A stretch of DNA of 64,000 bases from Paucidesulfovibrio longus DSM 6739 (GCF_000420485.1 NZ_ATVA01000014.1:1-64000); one strand, 5' to 3'; shown: positions 30,334-40,934, numbered from the stretch's first letter. Numbers and translations are program-made. Notes: a model not told the origin generated them from the letters alone.

Positions 30334-31689
30334 CTACTTCGCCAGCAGCGCGGCGTAGAAGAATTCGCCCCATTTCGCGTCGGGATCGGTGGTCCATTCC
30401 GTGCGCAGCTCGGCGTCGGGGTGCCCGGCCAGGAACGCGGCGATCTGGCGTTCGTTCTCGTCGGGATTGAGCGTGCAGGTCAAATAGGCGAGCAGTCCGC
30501 CCCGCGGGAGGCGCTTCCAGGCGTTTTCCAGCATGGCGGCCTGGAGTTCCACGAGGTCGTCGAAATCGTCCTCGGAACGTTTCCATTTGATGTCCGGCCT
30601 GCGCGAAAGAGTGCCCAGGCCGGAACAGGGCGCGTCGAGCAGGATGGTGCGCGGCGGCGTGGAAAAGGGCGGCCTTTCCAGGGCCGAGGCCGCCACGGCT
30701 TCCACTTCGGGCTGCTCGGCCTGGAGGGCGCGGATGCGCCCCCGGTGAATGTCCGAGGCCAGGACGCTCTTGCCCAGCTCCAGCAGCAGGCGCGTCTTGC
30801 CGCCGCGTCCGGAGCAGGCGTCCCAGACCGGGTCGGGCCAGGAGCCGGGATCCAGGGCGAGCAGGGCCTCGCGCCCGGCAAAGCTCTGCCGGACCAGGGT
30901 TTCGTCCGGCAGATCGTCCAGGTGCGTTCCGGCGGCAAAGGCCAGCCCCAGGCCGGAGCTGCCGAGCAGACCGGGCCGGGCCGCGAGGGACGCGGCGATT
31001 TCCGCGGCCCTGGGGTGCCTGTGCTGCACGGCGATGCCCAGCGCGGGCGGCAGGGCCTGGGCCTGGAGGTAGCGCAGGCCCGTTTCCGGGCCGTATTCGT
31101 CGAGCCAAAGCTCCACGAGCCAGTCCGGGCAGGCGTATTTCCGGGCCAGGGTGTCGGGGTGCTCTTCCGGCGGGGTCTCCGGACCGAAGAAGCCTTCGGG
31201 CAGGGGCTGTTCCGCCAGGGCGGCCACCTTGCGCAGCACGGCGTTGGCCAGTCCGGCCAGCCCGTCGTTCGCGGCCTCGCGCACGGCGTCCACGCCCCAA
31301 TTGACCGAGGCGCGCGCTGGCACGCGGTCCAGGTGGAGCATCTCGTGGCTGGCGGCGCAGAGGATCAGCAGCACGCCCGGCGGCAGGGATTCGGGCCGGT
31401 CCAAAAAGCGCGACAAGATGTACTCGACGCGCGTTTTGCTGCGCAGCACGCCGTAGAACAGCTCCGTGGCCAGGGCCGCGTCGCGCGGGTCGAGCGGCCG
31501 GGCGGAAAGGGTCGCGTCCAGGGCGGCCTGGGCGTCTGTTTCGCGGACTTGCCGCCGCTCCGGAGCGGCCAGGCCCAGGCAGCGCTCCAGCGCTTCCAGG
31601 GCGGCGGCGCGCGCCGGGGGCACGTTCGATCGTTTCGCTGCGGGGTTATGAGAAGCATCGTGACGCTTGGTGGGCTTATTCGGCTTCAT
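30334..31689 (-). CDS. rsmB: RsmB/NOP-family RNA cytosine-C5 methyltransferase
   Basis: The protein has 451 residues. An N-terminal NusB-like RNA-binding domain (about 60-170) is followed by a SAM-dependent methyltransferase domain. The SAM loop is ACSGRGGKT, the first active-site Cys is in DAPCSGLG, and the catalytic Cys is in YLTCTLNPDENE. In Escherichia coli RsmB methylates C967 of 16S rRNA; with fmt and def as neighbours, that role is likely here. ATG 31689 follows GGAG. It overlaps the end of the DUF116 gene by 14 bases, so the two are coupled. Confidence 0.88.
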   Translation of the reverse strand: MKPNKPTKRHDASHNPAAKRSNVPPARAAALEALERCLGLAAPERRQVRETDAQAALDATLSARPLDPRDAALATELFYGVLRSKTRVEYILSRFLDRPESLPPGVLLILCAASHEMLHLDRVPARASVNWGVDAVREAANDGLAGLANAVLRKVAALAEQPLPEGFFGPETPPEEHPDTLARKYACPDWLVELWLDEYGPETGLRYLQAQALPPALGIAVQHRHPRAAEIAASLAARPGLLGSSGLGLAFAAGTHLDDLPDETLVRQSFAGREALLALDPGSWPDPVWDACSGRGGKTRLLLELGKSVLASDIHRGRIRALQAEQPEVEAVAASALERPPFSTPPRTILLDAPCSGLGTLSRRPDIKWKRSEDDFDDLVELQAAMLENAWKRLPRGGLLAYLTCTLNPDENERQIAAFLAGHPDAELRTEWTTDPDAKWGEFFYAALLAK

Positions 31690-32512
31690 TGTCTGCTCCG
31701 GCGGCTCCGGCTGTGGCGATGGCCTGGCCCCGCTGGGCCTCGCCCGCGCCGTGGTGATATTCGGGCGCGAGAAAGCGCAGCAGCGCCTTTTCCACGAGGT
31801 CCAGGGCCACGAAGGTGTCCAGGCAGGGACCGTTGGGCCGCTCGTTGAGCACGCCGTACACGGGCAGGGGGTAGGTGTCCTGGATGCCGCTGGAAAGGTC
31901 GCGCTCGCAGGCCACGGCGATGATCATGCGGGGCCGCTTCTGGACCACGATGCGCCGGGCGATGGTGCCGCCCGTGGCGATGGCCAGATGCACGCCGTAT
32001 TTGTCGTGCAGCTCCAGCAGGCCCTTGAGCGGGCACTTGCCGCAGCGCTTGCAGTTGTTGATGTCGTAGGTCAGGCGCATGTCGCAGCGGCTGTTTTGCA
32101 GGCAGTGCGGCATGAGCAGCAGGATTTCGCGGGGCTTGAAGTTCCCGGCCTCGGTGAGGACCATCTCGTTGTTCACGTTGATGAACGAGGAGCGGATGCG
32201 CTCCTTGCCCACGCCCACGAGCCTGCCGAGCAGGACCATGAGCGGCAGGAAGAGCTTGATGGTCACGCCGCGCAGCCGCCGGGTGAAAAGAAAGGTGCGC
32301 CCGGTCCAGATGTTCAGGATCAGTCCGAGGGTGGCCCAGGAGATCAGCAGCAGCAACCCGGCCAGCAGCGCCCCCCAGACCCATTTCAGGGAGGGGTGGA
32401 TGTTGTCCAGGCCCACGTAGGGCACGATCCAGAGCAGCGCGAGCAGCCCGCAGACCAGGGCGCAGGAACCGGAGATGAGCCCGATGAAGAGGCGTTTCCT
32501 GGAGGCCGTCAT
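31676..32512 (-). CDS. DUF116 membrane-anchored protein
   Basis: The protein has 278 residues. Two to three N-terminal membrane helices (LFIGLISGSCALVCGLLALL and later WVWGALLAGLLLLISWATLG) precede a soluble DUF116 domain with clustered cysteines: HCLQNSRC and CKRCGKCPLKG, suggesting a metal or Fe-S site. The function of DUF116 is not established. In Desulfovibrio-like genomes it lies between fmt and rsmB, as here. ATG 32512 has GAGGG upstream; a longer in-frame reading adds 25 residues without a better ribosome site. Confidence 0.8.
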   Translation of the reverse strand: MTASRKRLFIGLISGSCALVCGLLALLWIVPYVGLDNIHPSLKWVWGALLAGLLLLISWATLGLILNIWTGRTFLFTRRLRGVTIKLFLPLMVLLGRLVGVGKERIRSSFINVNNEMVLTEAGNFKPREILLLMPHCLQNSRCDMRLTYDINNCKRCGKCPLKGLLELHDKYGVHLAIATGGTIARRIVVQKRPRMIIAVACERDLSSGIQDTYPLPVYGVLNERPNGPCLDTFVALDLVEKALLRFLAPEYHHGAGEAQRGQAIATAGAAGADNEAE

Positions 32513-32641
32513 GCCGTGGCCCTCGCTTGCGCGCAGCGCCGTGGAAGTGCGCTGCCGCCGTGCCGCGACCTCGATTTCAAGCAACACGTTTTGCTATGGC
32601 TATCTTTCTGAAAAAACATCCTCATTCCATGAATGAGAGCA

Positions 32642-33589
32642 TTATTTGCAAATGCTCATGTACCCGCAGCAAAAGGCGGTCGCGTCCAATTCCTTGCGGC
32701 CTTGGGGCTTCACGCCCGGCGTGAGGTAGACCTTGTCCGCGCAGGCCACGGCCAGGAGGCCTTCTTCCTCGCCCAGGATCTCGCCCGGCGCGGCCTCGCC
32801 CTCGGCCAGCTCGCGTCCGACCCGGCCCGGCAGCACGTTCAGCCGCAGCGGCTCGCCCCGGCCCGACCAGAACCAGAACGGACCGGGCCAGGGATACATG
32901 GCCCGGATGTGGTCGTGCACCGCTTGCGCGGGACGGTTCCAGTCCACCTCGCCCTCTTCCTTGGTCAGCTTGGGCGCATAGGTGGATTTGGCGTCGTCCT
33001 GGGGAATCTCGACCAGCGCGCCGCGCCAGAGCCGCTCCAGGGCCTCCACGATCATCTTGCCGCCCTGCTCGGCCAGCTCGTCGTGGATTTCCCCGGCGTG
33101 CTGGTCGTGGCCGATGCGCAGGGCGCGCTGGAGCAGGATCGGACCCGTGTCCAGCCCGGCCTCCATGCGCATGATCGTGGTGCCCGTGATGACCTCGCCC
33201 GCTTCGATGGCCCGCTGGATGGGCGCGGCCCCGCGATATTTGGGCAGCAGCGAGGCGTGCACGTTCAGGGGCATCAGCCTGGGAACGTCCAGCACGGCTT
33301 GCGGCAGGATCAGGCCGTAGGCCGCGACCACAAGCACGTCCGGCCTGAGGGCGCGAAGTTCTTCCACGGCTTCGGGATTCTTGAAATTCTCCGGCTGGAA
33401 AATGGGCGCGCCCAGTTCCAGGGCCAGGGTCTTCACGGGGCTCGGCTGGCAGTGGCGTCCGCGCCCGCAGGGCCGGTCCGGCTGCGTATAGACCCCCACC
33501 AGCTCGCAGCCCGGCCACGCGGCCAGATGCCGAAGCACCTCGGCCGCGAAGTCGGGCGTACCCATGAACACCGCGCGCAGCGGCTGCAA
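32642..33589 (-). CDS. fmt: Methionyl-tRNA formyltransferase
   Basis: The 315-residue enzyme adds a formyl group from 10-formyltetrahydrofolate to Met-tRNAfMet. Signatures are VFMGTPDFAAEVL at the start, LNVHASLLPKYRGAAPIQRAI with the catalytic Asn and His, and AGLDTGPIL with the catalytic Asp. The C-terminal tRNA-binding domain is present. The start is taken as TTG 33589, which places GTPDF at the usual distance and gives the Escherichia coli length. This start lies 5 bases after the def stop. The longer open frame overlapping def is not coding. Confidence 0.93.
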   Translation of the reverse strand: MQPLRAVFMGTPDFAAEVLRHLAAWPGCELVGVYTQPDRPCGRGRHCQPSPVKTLALELGAPIFQPENFKNPEAVEELRALRPDVLVVAAYGLILPQAVLDVPRLMPLNVHASLLPKYRGAAPIQRAIEAGEVITGTTIMRMEAGLDTGPILLQRALRIGHDQHAGEIHDELAEQGGKMIVEALERLWRGALVEIPQDDAKSTYAPKLTKEEGEVDWNRPAQAVHDHIRAMYPWPGPFWFWSGRGEPLRLNVLPGRVGRELAEGEAAPGEILGEEEGLLAVACADKVYLTPGVKPQGRKELDATAFCCGYMSICK

Positions 33590-33594
33590 TCCGG

Positions 33595-34092
33595 CTACTT
33601 CTTCCATTTCTTCACTTTCTTGTCGTACATGGCCCGCTTCAGGCGTCCGGCGCGGTCCACGATGGTCTTGCCGTCCAGGTGGTCGATCTCGTGTTGCAGG
33701 ATGATGGCCAGCAGCTCGTCCGCGTCGATGCAGACGTCCTTGCCCTTGGCGTCGAGGCCCTTCACGCGCACGCGCTCGCTGCGCTTGATCTTGGCCTGGA
33801 ATCCGGGGCAGCTCAGGCACGCTTCCTGGGAATCCACCTCGCCTTCGCGCTCCACGATTTCCGGGTTCACGATCACGCGCAGATCCTTGCGTTCCTTGGG
33901 TCCGGACTGGTCCACGGTGATCAGGCGAATATTGCGGCCCACCTGCGGGGCCGCCAGGCCCACGCCGTCGTCCGCGTACATGGTTTCGACCATGTCTTCG
34001 ATGAGTTGTTTCAGTTCCGGCGTGATCTCTTCCACCCGTTCGCACGGCGTGGAAAGAACATCGTCGGGATAGGTGAGTATCTCAAGCTTCAT
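33595..34092 (-). CDS. def: Peptide deformylase
   Basis: The 165-residue metalloenzyme removes the formyl group from new proteins. All three motifs are there: GVGLAAPQVG, EACLSCPG (usually EGCLS; Ala replaces Gly) with the metal-binding Cys, and HEIDHLDG with the two His ligands and the catalytic Glu. ATG 34092 has GGAGG six bases upstream. It heads the def-fmt-DUF116-rsmB run, behind the promoter at 34110-34138. Confidence 0.95.
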   Translation of the reverse strand: MKLEILTYPDDVLSTPCERVEEITPELKQLIEDMVETMYADDGVGLAAPQVGRNIRLITVDQSGPKERKDLRVIVNPEIVEREGEVDSQEACLSCPGFQAKIKRSERVRVKGLDAKGKDVCIDADELLAIILQHEIDHLDGKTIVDRAGRLKRAMYDKKVKKWKK

Positions 34093-34109
34093 GCGTCCTC
34101 CAGAAGGCA

Positions 34110-34138
34110 AGCATAATCACGCTCGGCCCGTTTGGCAA
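34110..34138 (-). promoter_or_regulatory. Promoter of the def-fmt-DUF116-rsmB operon
   Basis: On the minus strand TTGCCA (34138-34133) and TATGCT (34115-34110) have a 17-base spacer. The start of transcription would leave a leader of about 10-15 bases before def. Confidence 0.6.
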
Positions 34139-34230
34139 AACTTATTGGGCGCGCTGCCCGGCATGATGCCCCGGCCGCTTGTTCGTGCGAAAAGTGTCCC
34201 GCCCGCCCTTCTTCGCCCAGCAAAAGGACC

Positions 34231-34313
34231 GCGCCGGGAACCGATGCGCAAGCATCGGTTCCCGGCGCAAAATGGGGTTCATAGGGGCCGCGGGCCCCTA
34301 TGCCGCCGGAGGC
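34231..34313 (-). repeat. Two-hairpin intergenic element, copy 2 (aspS 3' end)
   Basis: Read on the minus strand it begins with GCCTCCGGCGG at 34313, then a 10-bp hairpin (CATAGGGGCC and GGCCCCTATG, loop CGC), then AACCCCATTTTGC, then a perfect 17-bp hairpin (arms 34231-34247 and 34252-34268, 4-base loop) followed by CCTTTTG. It begins 8 bases after the aspS stop. Compared with copy 1 at 9838, the CC/GG stem pairs are replaced by AT/AT. It probably serves as the aspS terminator. Confidence 0.75.
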
Positions 34314-34321
34314 GATTCCCC

Positions 34322-36154
<1,833 letters not shown>

Positions 36155-36253
36155 GTGTGGTCCTCTATGCTGGGGCCAAAGTTGCCGACGCTTGGTCGGG
36201 GCCGGGGGGCCGTATCCAAAATTCCCATTTCCGCCCGTGGGGCGGACCGTTGA

Positions 36254-37534
36254 TTATCTGCCTTCGGAACAGGACGCCGACCGCGACTCCAGGAGCAGGC
36301 GCAGGCACTCTTCGTGCGCAACGGTGACCTGTTCCTTGTCGCCGACCATGTCCTTGATGGTCACGGTATTGTTAACGAATTCCTCTTCGCCCAGGATCAG
36401 GCAGTGCTTGGCGCTGATCCTGTTGGCGGCGCGCAGGCGGCTCTTCATGCTGCCCGCGCCGTAGCTGACCTCGCCGCCCAGGCCGGAGGCGCGCAGCTTC
36501 TGGGCCAGGAGCAGGGCCGCGTTGGCGGCCTGGGGCGCAGTCACGGCCACGTAGAAGTCGGGCGCGGCCGGGGCTTTATCGCCGAGCAGCAGGGCCAGCC
36601 GCTCCATGCCGCAGGCGAAGCCCGTGGCGGGCACGTCCGGGCCGCCCAGGTTCTTGACCAGGCCGTCGTAGCGGCCGCCTCCGGCCACGGCGGTCTGCGC
36701 GCCGATGTCCCCGGAGGTGATCTCGAAGGTGGTGCGCTGGTAGTAGTCCAGCCCGCGCACGAGCCGGGGATTGAGCACGTAGGTCAGTCCGGCGGCGTCC
36801 AGGACTTCGCGGACCTGGGCGAAATGTTCGGCGCACTCGTCGCAGAGGTGGTCCGTGACGCTGGGCGCGGCCGCGACCAGGGCCTTGCAGCCCGGCACCT
36901 TGCAGTCCAGCACGCGCAGGGGGTTGGTGTCCTTGCGGCGGCGGCAGTCTTCGCACAGCTCGTCCGCGGGCAGGGTGTTGAAGAAGTCCGTGAGGGCCTG
37001 GCGGTAGAGCGGGCGGCAGGCCGGGCAGCCCAGGGAGTTCAGCTCGATGGAGAGCTTTTCCAGGCCGAGGGCGCGCAGAAAGGTGTCGAGCATGAGGATC
37101 AGCTCGGCGTCGGACTGGGCTTCGGGCGCGCCCACGATCTCGGCGTTGATCTGGTGGAACTGGCGCTGGCGGCCCTTCTGGGGACGCTCGTAGCGGAACA
37201 TGGGGCCGAAGGTGTAATACTTGGCGACCATGCCGGGCTGGTAGCCGCCCTGCTCCACAAAGGCGCGCATGACCCCGGCCGTGGCTTCGGGCCGCAGGGT
37301 CAGGGAGCGTCCCTTGCGGTCCGGGAAGGTGAACATCTCCTTGCCGACCACGTCCGTGTCCTCGCCGATGGACTTCTGGAAGAGTTCGGTCTTCTCCAGC
37401 AGGGGCGTGCGCAGCTCGCCGAAGCCGAAGCGCTCGAACACCTCGCGGGCCGTGGCTTCCATGAAGGTGAACACCGCCGCCTCGTTGGGGAAGAGATCCG
37501 CGAATCCCTTGATCTTCTGAATCTTGTTGCTCAT
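36254..37534 (-). CDS. hisS: Histidine--tRNA ligase
   Basis: The 426-residue class II synthetase has motif 2 in RYERPQKGRQRQFHQINAEIVG, the histidine-A signature LVRGLDYYQRTTFEI, and GGGRYDGLVKNLGG, GFACGMERL as motif 3. The C-terminal anticodon-binding domain is complete. A CPACRPLYRQ and CEDCRRRKDTN pair suggests a cysteine-rich insert that could bind zinc. ATG 37534 lies 76 bases from the predicted -10. It is the first gene of hisS-aspS. Confidence 0.96.
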   Translation of the reverse strand: MSNKIQKIKGFADLFPNEAAVFTFMEATAREVFERFGFGELRTPLLEKTELFQKSIGEDTDVVGKEMFTFPDRKGRSLTLRPEATAGVMRAFVEQGGYQPGMVAKYYTFGPMFRYERPQKGRQRQFHQINAEIVGAPEAQSDAELILMLDTFLRALGLEKLSIELNSLGCPACRPLYRQALTDFFNTLPADELCEDCRRRKDTNPLRVLDCKVPGCKALVAAAPSVTDHLCDECAEHFAQVREVLDAAGLTYVLNPRLVRGLDYYQRTTFEITSGDIGAQTAVAGGGRYDGLVKNLGGPDVPATGFACGMERLALLLGDKAPAAPDFYVAVTAPQAANAALLLAQKLRASGLGGEVSYGAGSMKSRLRAANRISAKHCLILGEEEFVNNTVTIKDMVGDKEQVTVAHEECLRLLLESRSASCSEGR

Positions 37535-37609
37535 GCTCGAATACGCTCCGGGCCGCAGGGGGCCATGCGAACGGCCACAGGCCGCATCATTGTTTGCTGG
37601 AAACGATTT

Positions 37610-37638
37610 TCGTTAGTCCATCAGGCCCCGGTTGTCAA
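37610..37638 (-). promoter_or_regulatory. Candidate hisS promoter
   Basis: On the minus strand a perfect TTGACA (37638-37633) is followed after 17 bases by TAACGA (37615-37610), a poor -10. The rest of the 37535-37806 gap holds nothing else that I recognise. Confidence 0.45.
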
Positions 37639-37806
37639 AGCGGCGGGCACCGGGAAATGTTGCCGTTTCTCCGGCGAAAACGGCTCGTCCATATTGCCGG
37701 AGAGGTGCGCGGGCGCGCCGGGACGGTTGCTCGCGCTGCCTGAACGCGGCAATGCCGCTGAAATGGGCCTGTTCCGGCTTTGCCCGCTCCCTCGGCGCTG
37801 TTTTCG

Positions 37807-38000
37807 TATTGGTCAGGCGGATCGGTGGCATGGATCGGGCGCATGGATTGATCGAACGGATTGATCGCGCGGATTGATCGAACGGATCGGTCGCATGGAT
37901 CGGTCGCATGGATTGATCGAGCGGATTGGTCGCGCGGATTGATCGAACGGATTGGCCGAGCTGATTGGCCGAGCTGATTGGCCAGGCGGATCGGGTTCAG
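37807..38000. repeat. 13-bp tandem repeat array (13 full units)
   Basis: From 37820 to 37988 there are exactly 13 units of 13 bp, each beginning GAT, with consensus GATYGRTCGMRYG. Degenerate units flank it (37807-37819 and 37989-38000). Identical units include GATTGATCGAACG three times, GATCGGTCGCATG twice and GATTGGCCGAGCT twice. Units 1-5 (37820-37884) and 6-10 (37885-37949) form a 65-bp higher-order duplication with 61 of 65 bases equal. Most units contain GATC. It lies between hisS and the DUF2721 gene; the open frames through it are by-products of the period. Confidence 0.95.
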
Positions 38001-38145
38001 GTCCGTCCTTTCGGGCTTCTTGGGAACGGCCGGTCCCGCCGTGGGTCTTTCCTCTTTTTCTTGACGCCCGGCCCGGCATGTCCAATGCTCGCTTCGCGCC
38101 CCTGGCGGCGCGCCCTTTTTTCCGACGCAAGCAAGGAGCCGAGAC

Positions 38146-38538
38146 GTGCAGATAACCGTGACCACACCCGCTTTGCTTTTTCCGGCCATTTCCCTGTTCA
38201 TGCTGGCCTTCACCAACCGCTTTCTCTCCCTGGGCAGCCGCATCCGCTCCCTGCACGACCATTTTCTGCGCAGCGAGGAGGAATCCGCGCGCAAGCAGAT
38301 CAGCAACCTGCGCAAGCGCATCTACATGATCCGGCAGATGCAGGGCCTGGGCGTGCTCTCCATGCTCAGCTGCATCCTCTCCATGATCTGCCTCGTGGAG
38401 GACTGGACCCTGGCCGGGGAGGTGCTCTTCGGCCTCAGCCTCGCGCTGCTCATGGCCTCGCTCTGGGTTTCGTTCCTGGAAATACGCATTTCCGTGAACG
38501 CCCTGGACATTCTTCTGGAAGACATGGAAAAGCGCTGA
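38146..38538 (+). CDS. DUF2721 membrane protein
   Basis: The 130-residue protein has an N-terminal membrane helix (TPALLFPAISLFMLAFTNRF), a charged cytoplasmic stretch (LRSEEESARKQISNLRKRIY) and two more helices, matching the DUF2721 family. The function is unknown. GTG start at 38146 has AAGGAG 8 bases upstream. It stands alone between the 13-bp repeat array and the HesB-like gene. Confidence 0.75.
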   Translation: MQITVTTPALLFPAISLFMLAFTNRFLSLGSRIRSLHDHFLRSEEESARKQISNLRKRIYMIRQMQGLGVLSMLSCILSMICLVEDWTLAGEVLFGLSLALLMASLWVSFLEIRISVNALDILLEDMEKR

Positions 38539-38662
38539 GCGGAATCCCGATTGCGGAAATCCGGCGGCGCTGCGGTTCGTTTCCCCTTTTTTTCGTTTTC
38601 TTTTATCCCCGCGCCACGGCGCTGGCAGCGCCGGGTGCCGGACTCTGAAATCCCGCAGGTCA

Positions 38663-38690
38663 TTGACAGCCCCGATTTGATGTATAGATT
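38663..38690 (+). promoter_or_regulatory. Promoter of the HesB-like gene
   Basis: A perfect TTGACA (38663-38668) and TAGATT (38685-38690) are 16 bases apart, 36 bases before the ATG. Confidence 0.5.
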
Positions 38691-38726
38691 GAACCTCAGG
38701 ATTGATTAAAACCCCTAGGAGGAATC

Positions 38727-39062
38727 ATGCTGAATTTGACGGAAGCGGCCCTTTCCGGGCTGAAGAAATACTTTGAAACCAATGATGTGGCTCCGATACG
38801 CGTTTTCGTGGCCCAGAGCTGCTCCGGCGCTTCCCTGGCCCTTGGCCTGGACGAGGTCCGCGACGGCGACAAGAGCTTTGATTTCGACGGCGGCATCAAG
38901 GTCGTCATGGAAGAGGAGCTGCTCAACGACGCCCAGCCCGTGAGCATCGACATGGGCCCCATGGGCTTTTCCGTGGACTCCAGCCTGGAATTCCCCCAGG
39001 GCGGCGGCTGCGGCTGCTCCAGCTGCGGCACCGGCTCCTGCGGCGACGGCGGCTGCCACTAG
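38727..39062 (+). CDS. IscA/HesB-family protein with a Cys-rich tail
   Basis: The 111-residue protein has the HesB fold with the first cysteine motif QSCSGASLALGLDE at about 30-43. The family's C-terminal CxC pair is expanded here into a tail with six cysteines (GCGCSSCGTGSCGDGGC). IscA-type proteins bind iron or an Fe-S cluster and pass it to apo-proteins; which role applies here is inference. TAGGAGG lies just before the ATG. It is followed by a strong terminator, so it is a single-gene unit. Confidence 0.82.
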   Translation: MLNLTEAALSGLKKYFETNDVAPIRVFVAQSCSGASLALGLDEVRDGDKSFDFDGGIKVVMEEELLNDAQPVSIDMGPMGFSVDSSLEFPQGGGCGCSSCGTGSCGDGGCH

Positions 39063-39088
39063 TCCGTCTTCCCCCGGAATCATGAAAA

Positions 39089-39120
39089 GGGCGGCTCCTT
39101 GCGGGGCCGCCCTTTTTTTT
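39089..39120. terminator. Bidirectional terminator between the HesB-like and acyl-CoA synthetase genes
   Basis: GGGCGGCTCC (39089-39098) pairs with GGGGCCGCCC (39103-39112) around TTGC. Eight Ts follow on the plus strand and four Ts on the minus strand. The flanking genes converge here. Confidence 0.9.
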
Positions 39121-39152
39121 CACGTGAAACGGATGCGACTGCGCAACTTGCT

Positions 39153-40814
39153 TTAATCCGAGTATTTTTCCAGGTCGCGGTCGCGGATTTCCTTGCGCTT
39201 GATCTTGCCGGAGATGGTCTTGGGCAGCTCGTCCACGTATTCCACGAAGCGGGGATACTTGTACGGGGCCGTGACCTTTTTGACGTGGTCCTGGATGGAC
39301 TTGGTCAGCTCGTCCGAAGGCTCGTATCCGGGCGCGAGCACCACGGTGGCCTTGACGGACTGGCCGCGCGCCGGGTCGGGCACGCCCGTGACCGCGGCCT
39401 CGATGATCGCGTCGTGGGTGATCAGCGCGCTTTCCACCTCGAACGGGCCGATGCGGTAGCCCGAGGCCTTGATCAGGTCGTCCGTGCGGCCCAGGAACCA
39501 GAAGTACCCGTCCTCGTCCACCCAGGCCTTGTCGCCCGTGTGGTAGAAGCCGTCGAACATCACGGACCCGGTCTTGCCCGGCTCGTCCATGTAGCCGTGG
39601 AACAGGCCGAGCACGCCCTGGGCGTTGTCCTTGTTCTTCAGCCGGATGCAGATTTCGCCTTCCTCGCCCGCCGGGCAGGGTGCGCCGGTTTCGTCCAGGA
39701 GCACGATGTCCCAGCCGGGGGTGGGCTTGCCGATGGAGCCGGGCTTGGGCTCCATGAAGGTCATGGTCGCGATCTGGAGGCAGGTTTCGGTCTGGCCGTA
39801 GCCTTCGTAGATGGGCTTGCCCGTGGCGGCCTTCCAGGCCTCGAAGACCGAGTCGTTGAGCAGCTCGCCCGCGGTGGTGCAGTGGCGCAGGGCCGAGAGA
39901 TCCCACTTGGTCAGGTCTTCGCGGATCAGGAAGCGGTAGACCGTGGGCGGCGCGCAAAAGGTGGTGATCTTGTGTTCGCTGATGATGTCCAGCAGCTCGG
40001 CGGGCACGAACTTGCCCCGGAAGTCCCAGACGAAGACCGTGGCCCCGGCCAGGAACTGCCCGTAGAACTTGCCCCAGACCGACTTGGCCCAGCCCGTTTC
40101 CGAGAGGGTCAGGTGCAGGTCGCCCGGCTCCAGGTCGTGCCAGTAGGCGCCGGTGGTGTAGTGGCCGAGGGGGTAGGAGTGGGGGTGGACCACCATCTTG
40201 GGCATGCCCGTGGTGCCGGAGGTGAAGAAGATGACCATGGGATCGTCGCCGCCGGGCGCGTCCGCCGGGCGGGGGTAGTCGGGCGAGCCTTCGGCCATGA
40301 GCGCCTCGTACCCGGTCCAGCCGTCCGGAACGGCTTTGCCGTCCACCTGCACGAGCAGGCTGAAGGAAGGGCAGTCGGCCTTGGCCGCCTCCACGCGCTC
40401 CGCGATGGTATCTTCGCAGATCACGGCCTTGATGCCCGCGTAGTTCGCGCGCTGGGTGATGTCCTTGGGGGTCAGCAGCGAAGGCGAGGGGATGGGCAGC
40501 GCGCCGATCTTGTGCAGGGCGAGCATGGTTTCCCAATATTCGGCGCGGCGGAAGAGGATGAGCATGACCCGGTCGCCCTTGCCGATGCCCCTGGCCTTGA
40601 GCGCGGCGGCCAGGCGGTTGGAGCGCTGCCTCAGCCAGGCGTAGTCCAGATCCCGGCGCGTGCCGTGGGTGTCCACGTGCACCAGCGCGGGGCGCGTGGG
40701 ATCCTCGGCCGCGATCTTGTCCACGAAATCGAAGGCGAAGTTGTAGCCTTCGGGCACCTCGACCTTGAATTGTTCCTGAAATTCCTCGTAACTGGCGGGC
40801 CTCAGTTTCTGCAT
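39153..40814 (-). CDS. AMP-forming acyl-CoA synthetase (module 1)
   Basis: The 553-residue adenylate-forming enzyme has the phosphate loop FFTSGTTGMPKM, YGQTET, the hinge GRTDDLIKASGYRIGP and the catalytic lysine in KTISGKIKRKEIR. It activates a carboxylic acid with ATP and CoA. The N-terminal part and WAKSVWGKFYGQFLAGA resemble medium-chain (ACSM-like) acyl-CoA synthetases, but the acid is unknown. It is preceded by the XRE-cupin regulator at 40935. It is the last gene of a four-gene minus-strand cluster and has its own terminator. Confidence 0.88.
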   Translation of the reverse strand: MQKLRPASYEEFQEQFKVEVPEGYNFAFDFVDKIAAEDPTRPALVHVDTHGTRRDLDYAWLRQRSNRLAAALKARGIGKGDRVMLILFRRAEYWETMLALHKIGALPIPSPSLLTPKDITQRANYAGIKAVICEDTIAERVEAAKADCPSFSLLVQVDGKAVPDGWTGYEALMAEGSPDYPRPADAPGGDDPMVIFFTSGTTGMPKMVVHPHSYPLGHYTTGAYWHDLEPGDLHLTLSETGWAKSVWGKFYGQFLAGATVFVWDFRGKFVPAELLDIISEHKITTFCAPPTVYRFLIREDLTKWDLSALRHCTTAGELLNDSVFEAWKAATGKPIYEGYGQTETCLQIATMTFMEPKPGSIGKPTPGWDIVLLDETGAPCPAGEEGEICIRLKNKDNAQGVLGLFHGYMDEPGKTGSVMFDGFYHTGDKAWVDEDGYFWFLGRTDDLIKASGYRIGPFEVESALITHDAIIEAAVTGVPDPARGQSVKATVVLAPGYEPSDELTKSIQDHVKKVTAPYKYPRFVEYVDELPKTISGKIKRKEIRDRDLEKYSD

Positions 40815-40934
40815 GGTCTTTCTCTCTCCGTGATTCGTCTTGTTGCGCTGGGTCTTCCGGTGCGTGCGACCGGGAGGCCGGGGATTTCGGTATTCCGGGC
40901 TTGCGCCGGGGCTGACCAGGTCGCCTGGACAGCC

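Noticed and set aside
32642-34045. A 467-residue fused protein from the long frame covering fmt and part of def
   Set aside because: The upstream part is out of frame with def and lacks protein character; TTG 33589 gives a normal 315-residue Fmt.
37820-37988. CRISPR array or origin 13-mers
   Set aside because: There are no spacers, and although the units begin GAT like the Escherichia coli origin 13-mers, they are GC-rich and cannot be an unwinding element.
37635-38321. Open frames through the 13-bp repeat array giving Arg/Ser/Ile/Pro-rich peptides
   Set aside because: A 13-bp period without stop triplets keeps all frames open; no start site, and the frame is antisense to the DUF2721 gene.
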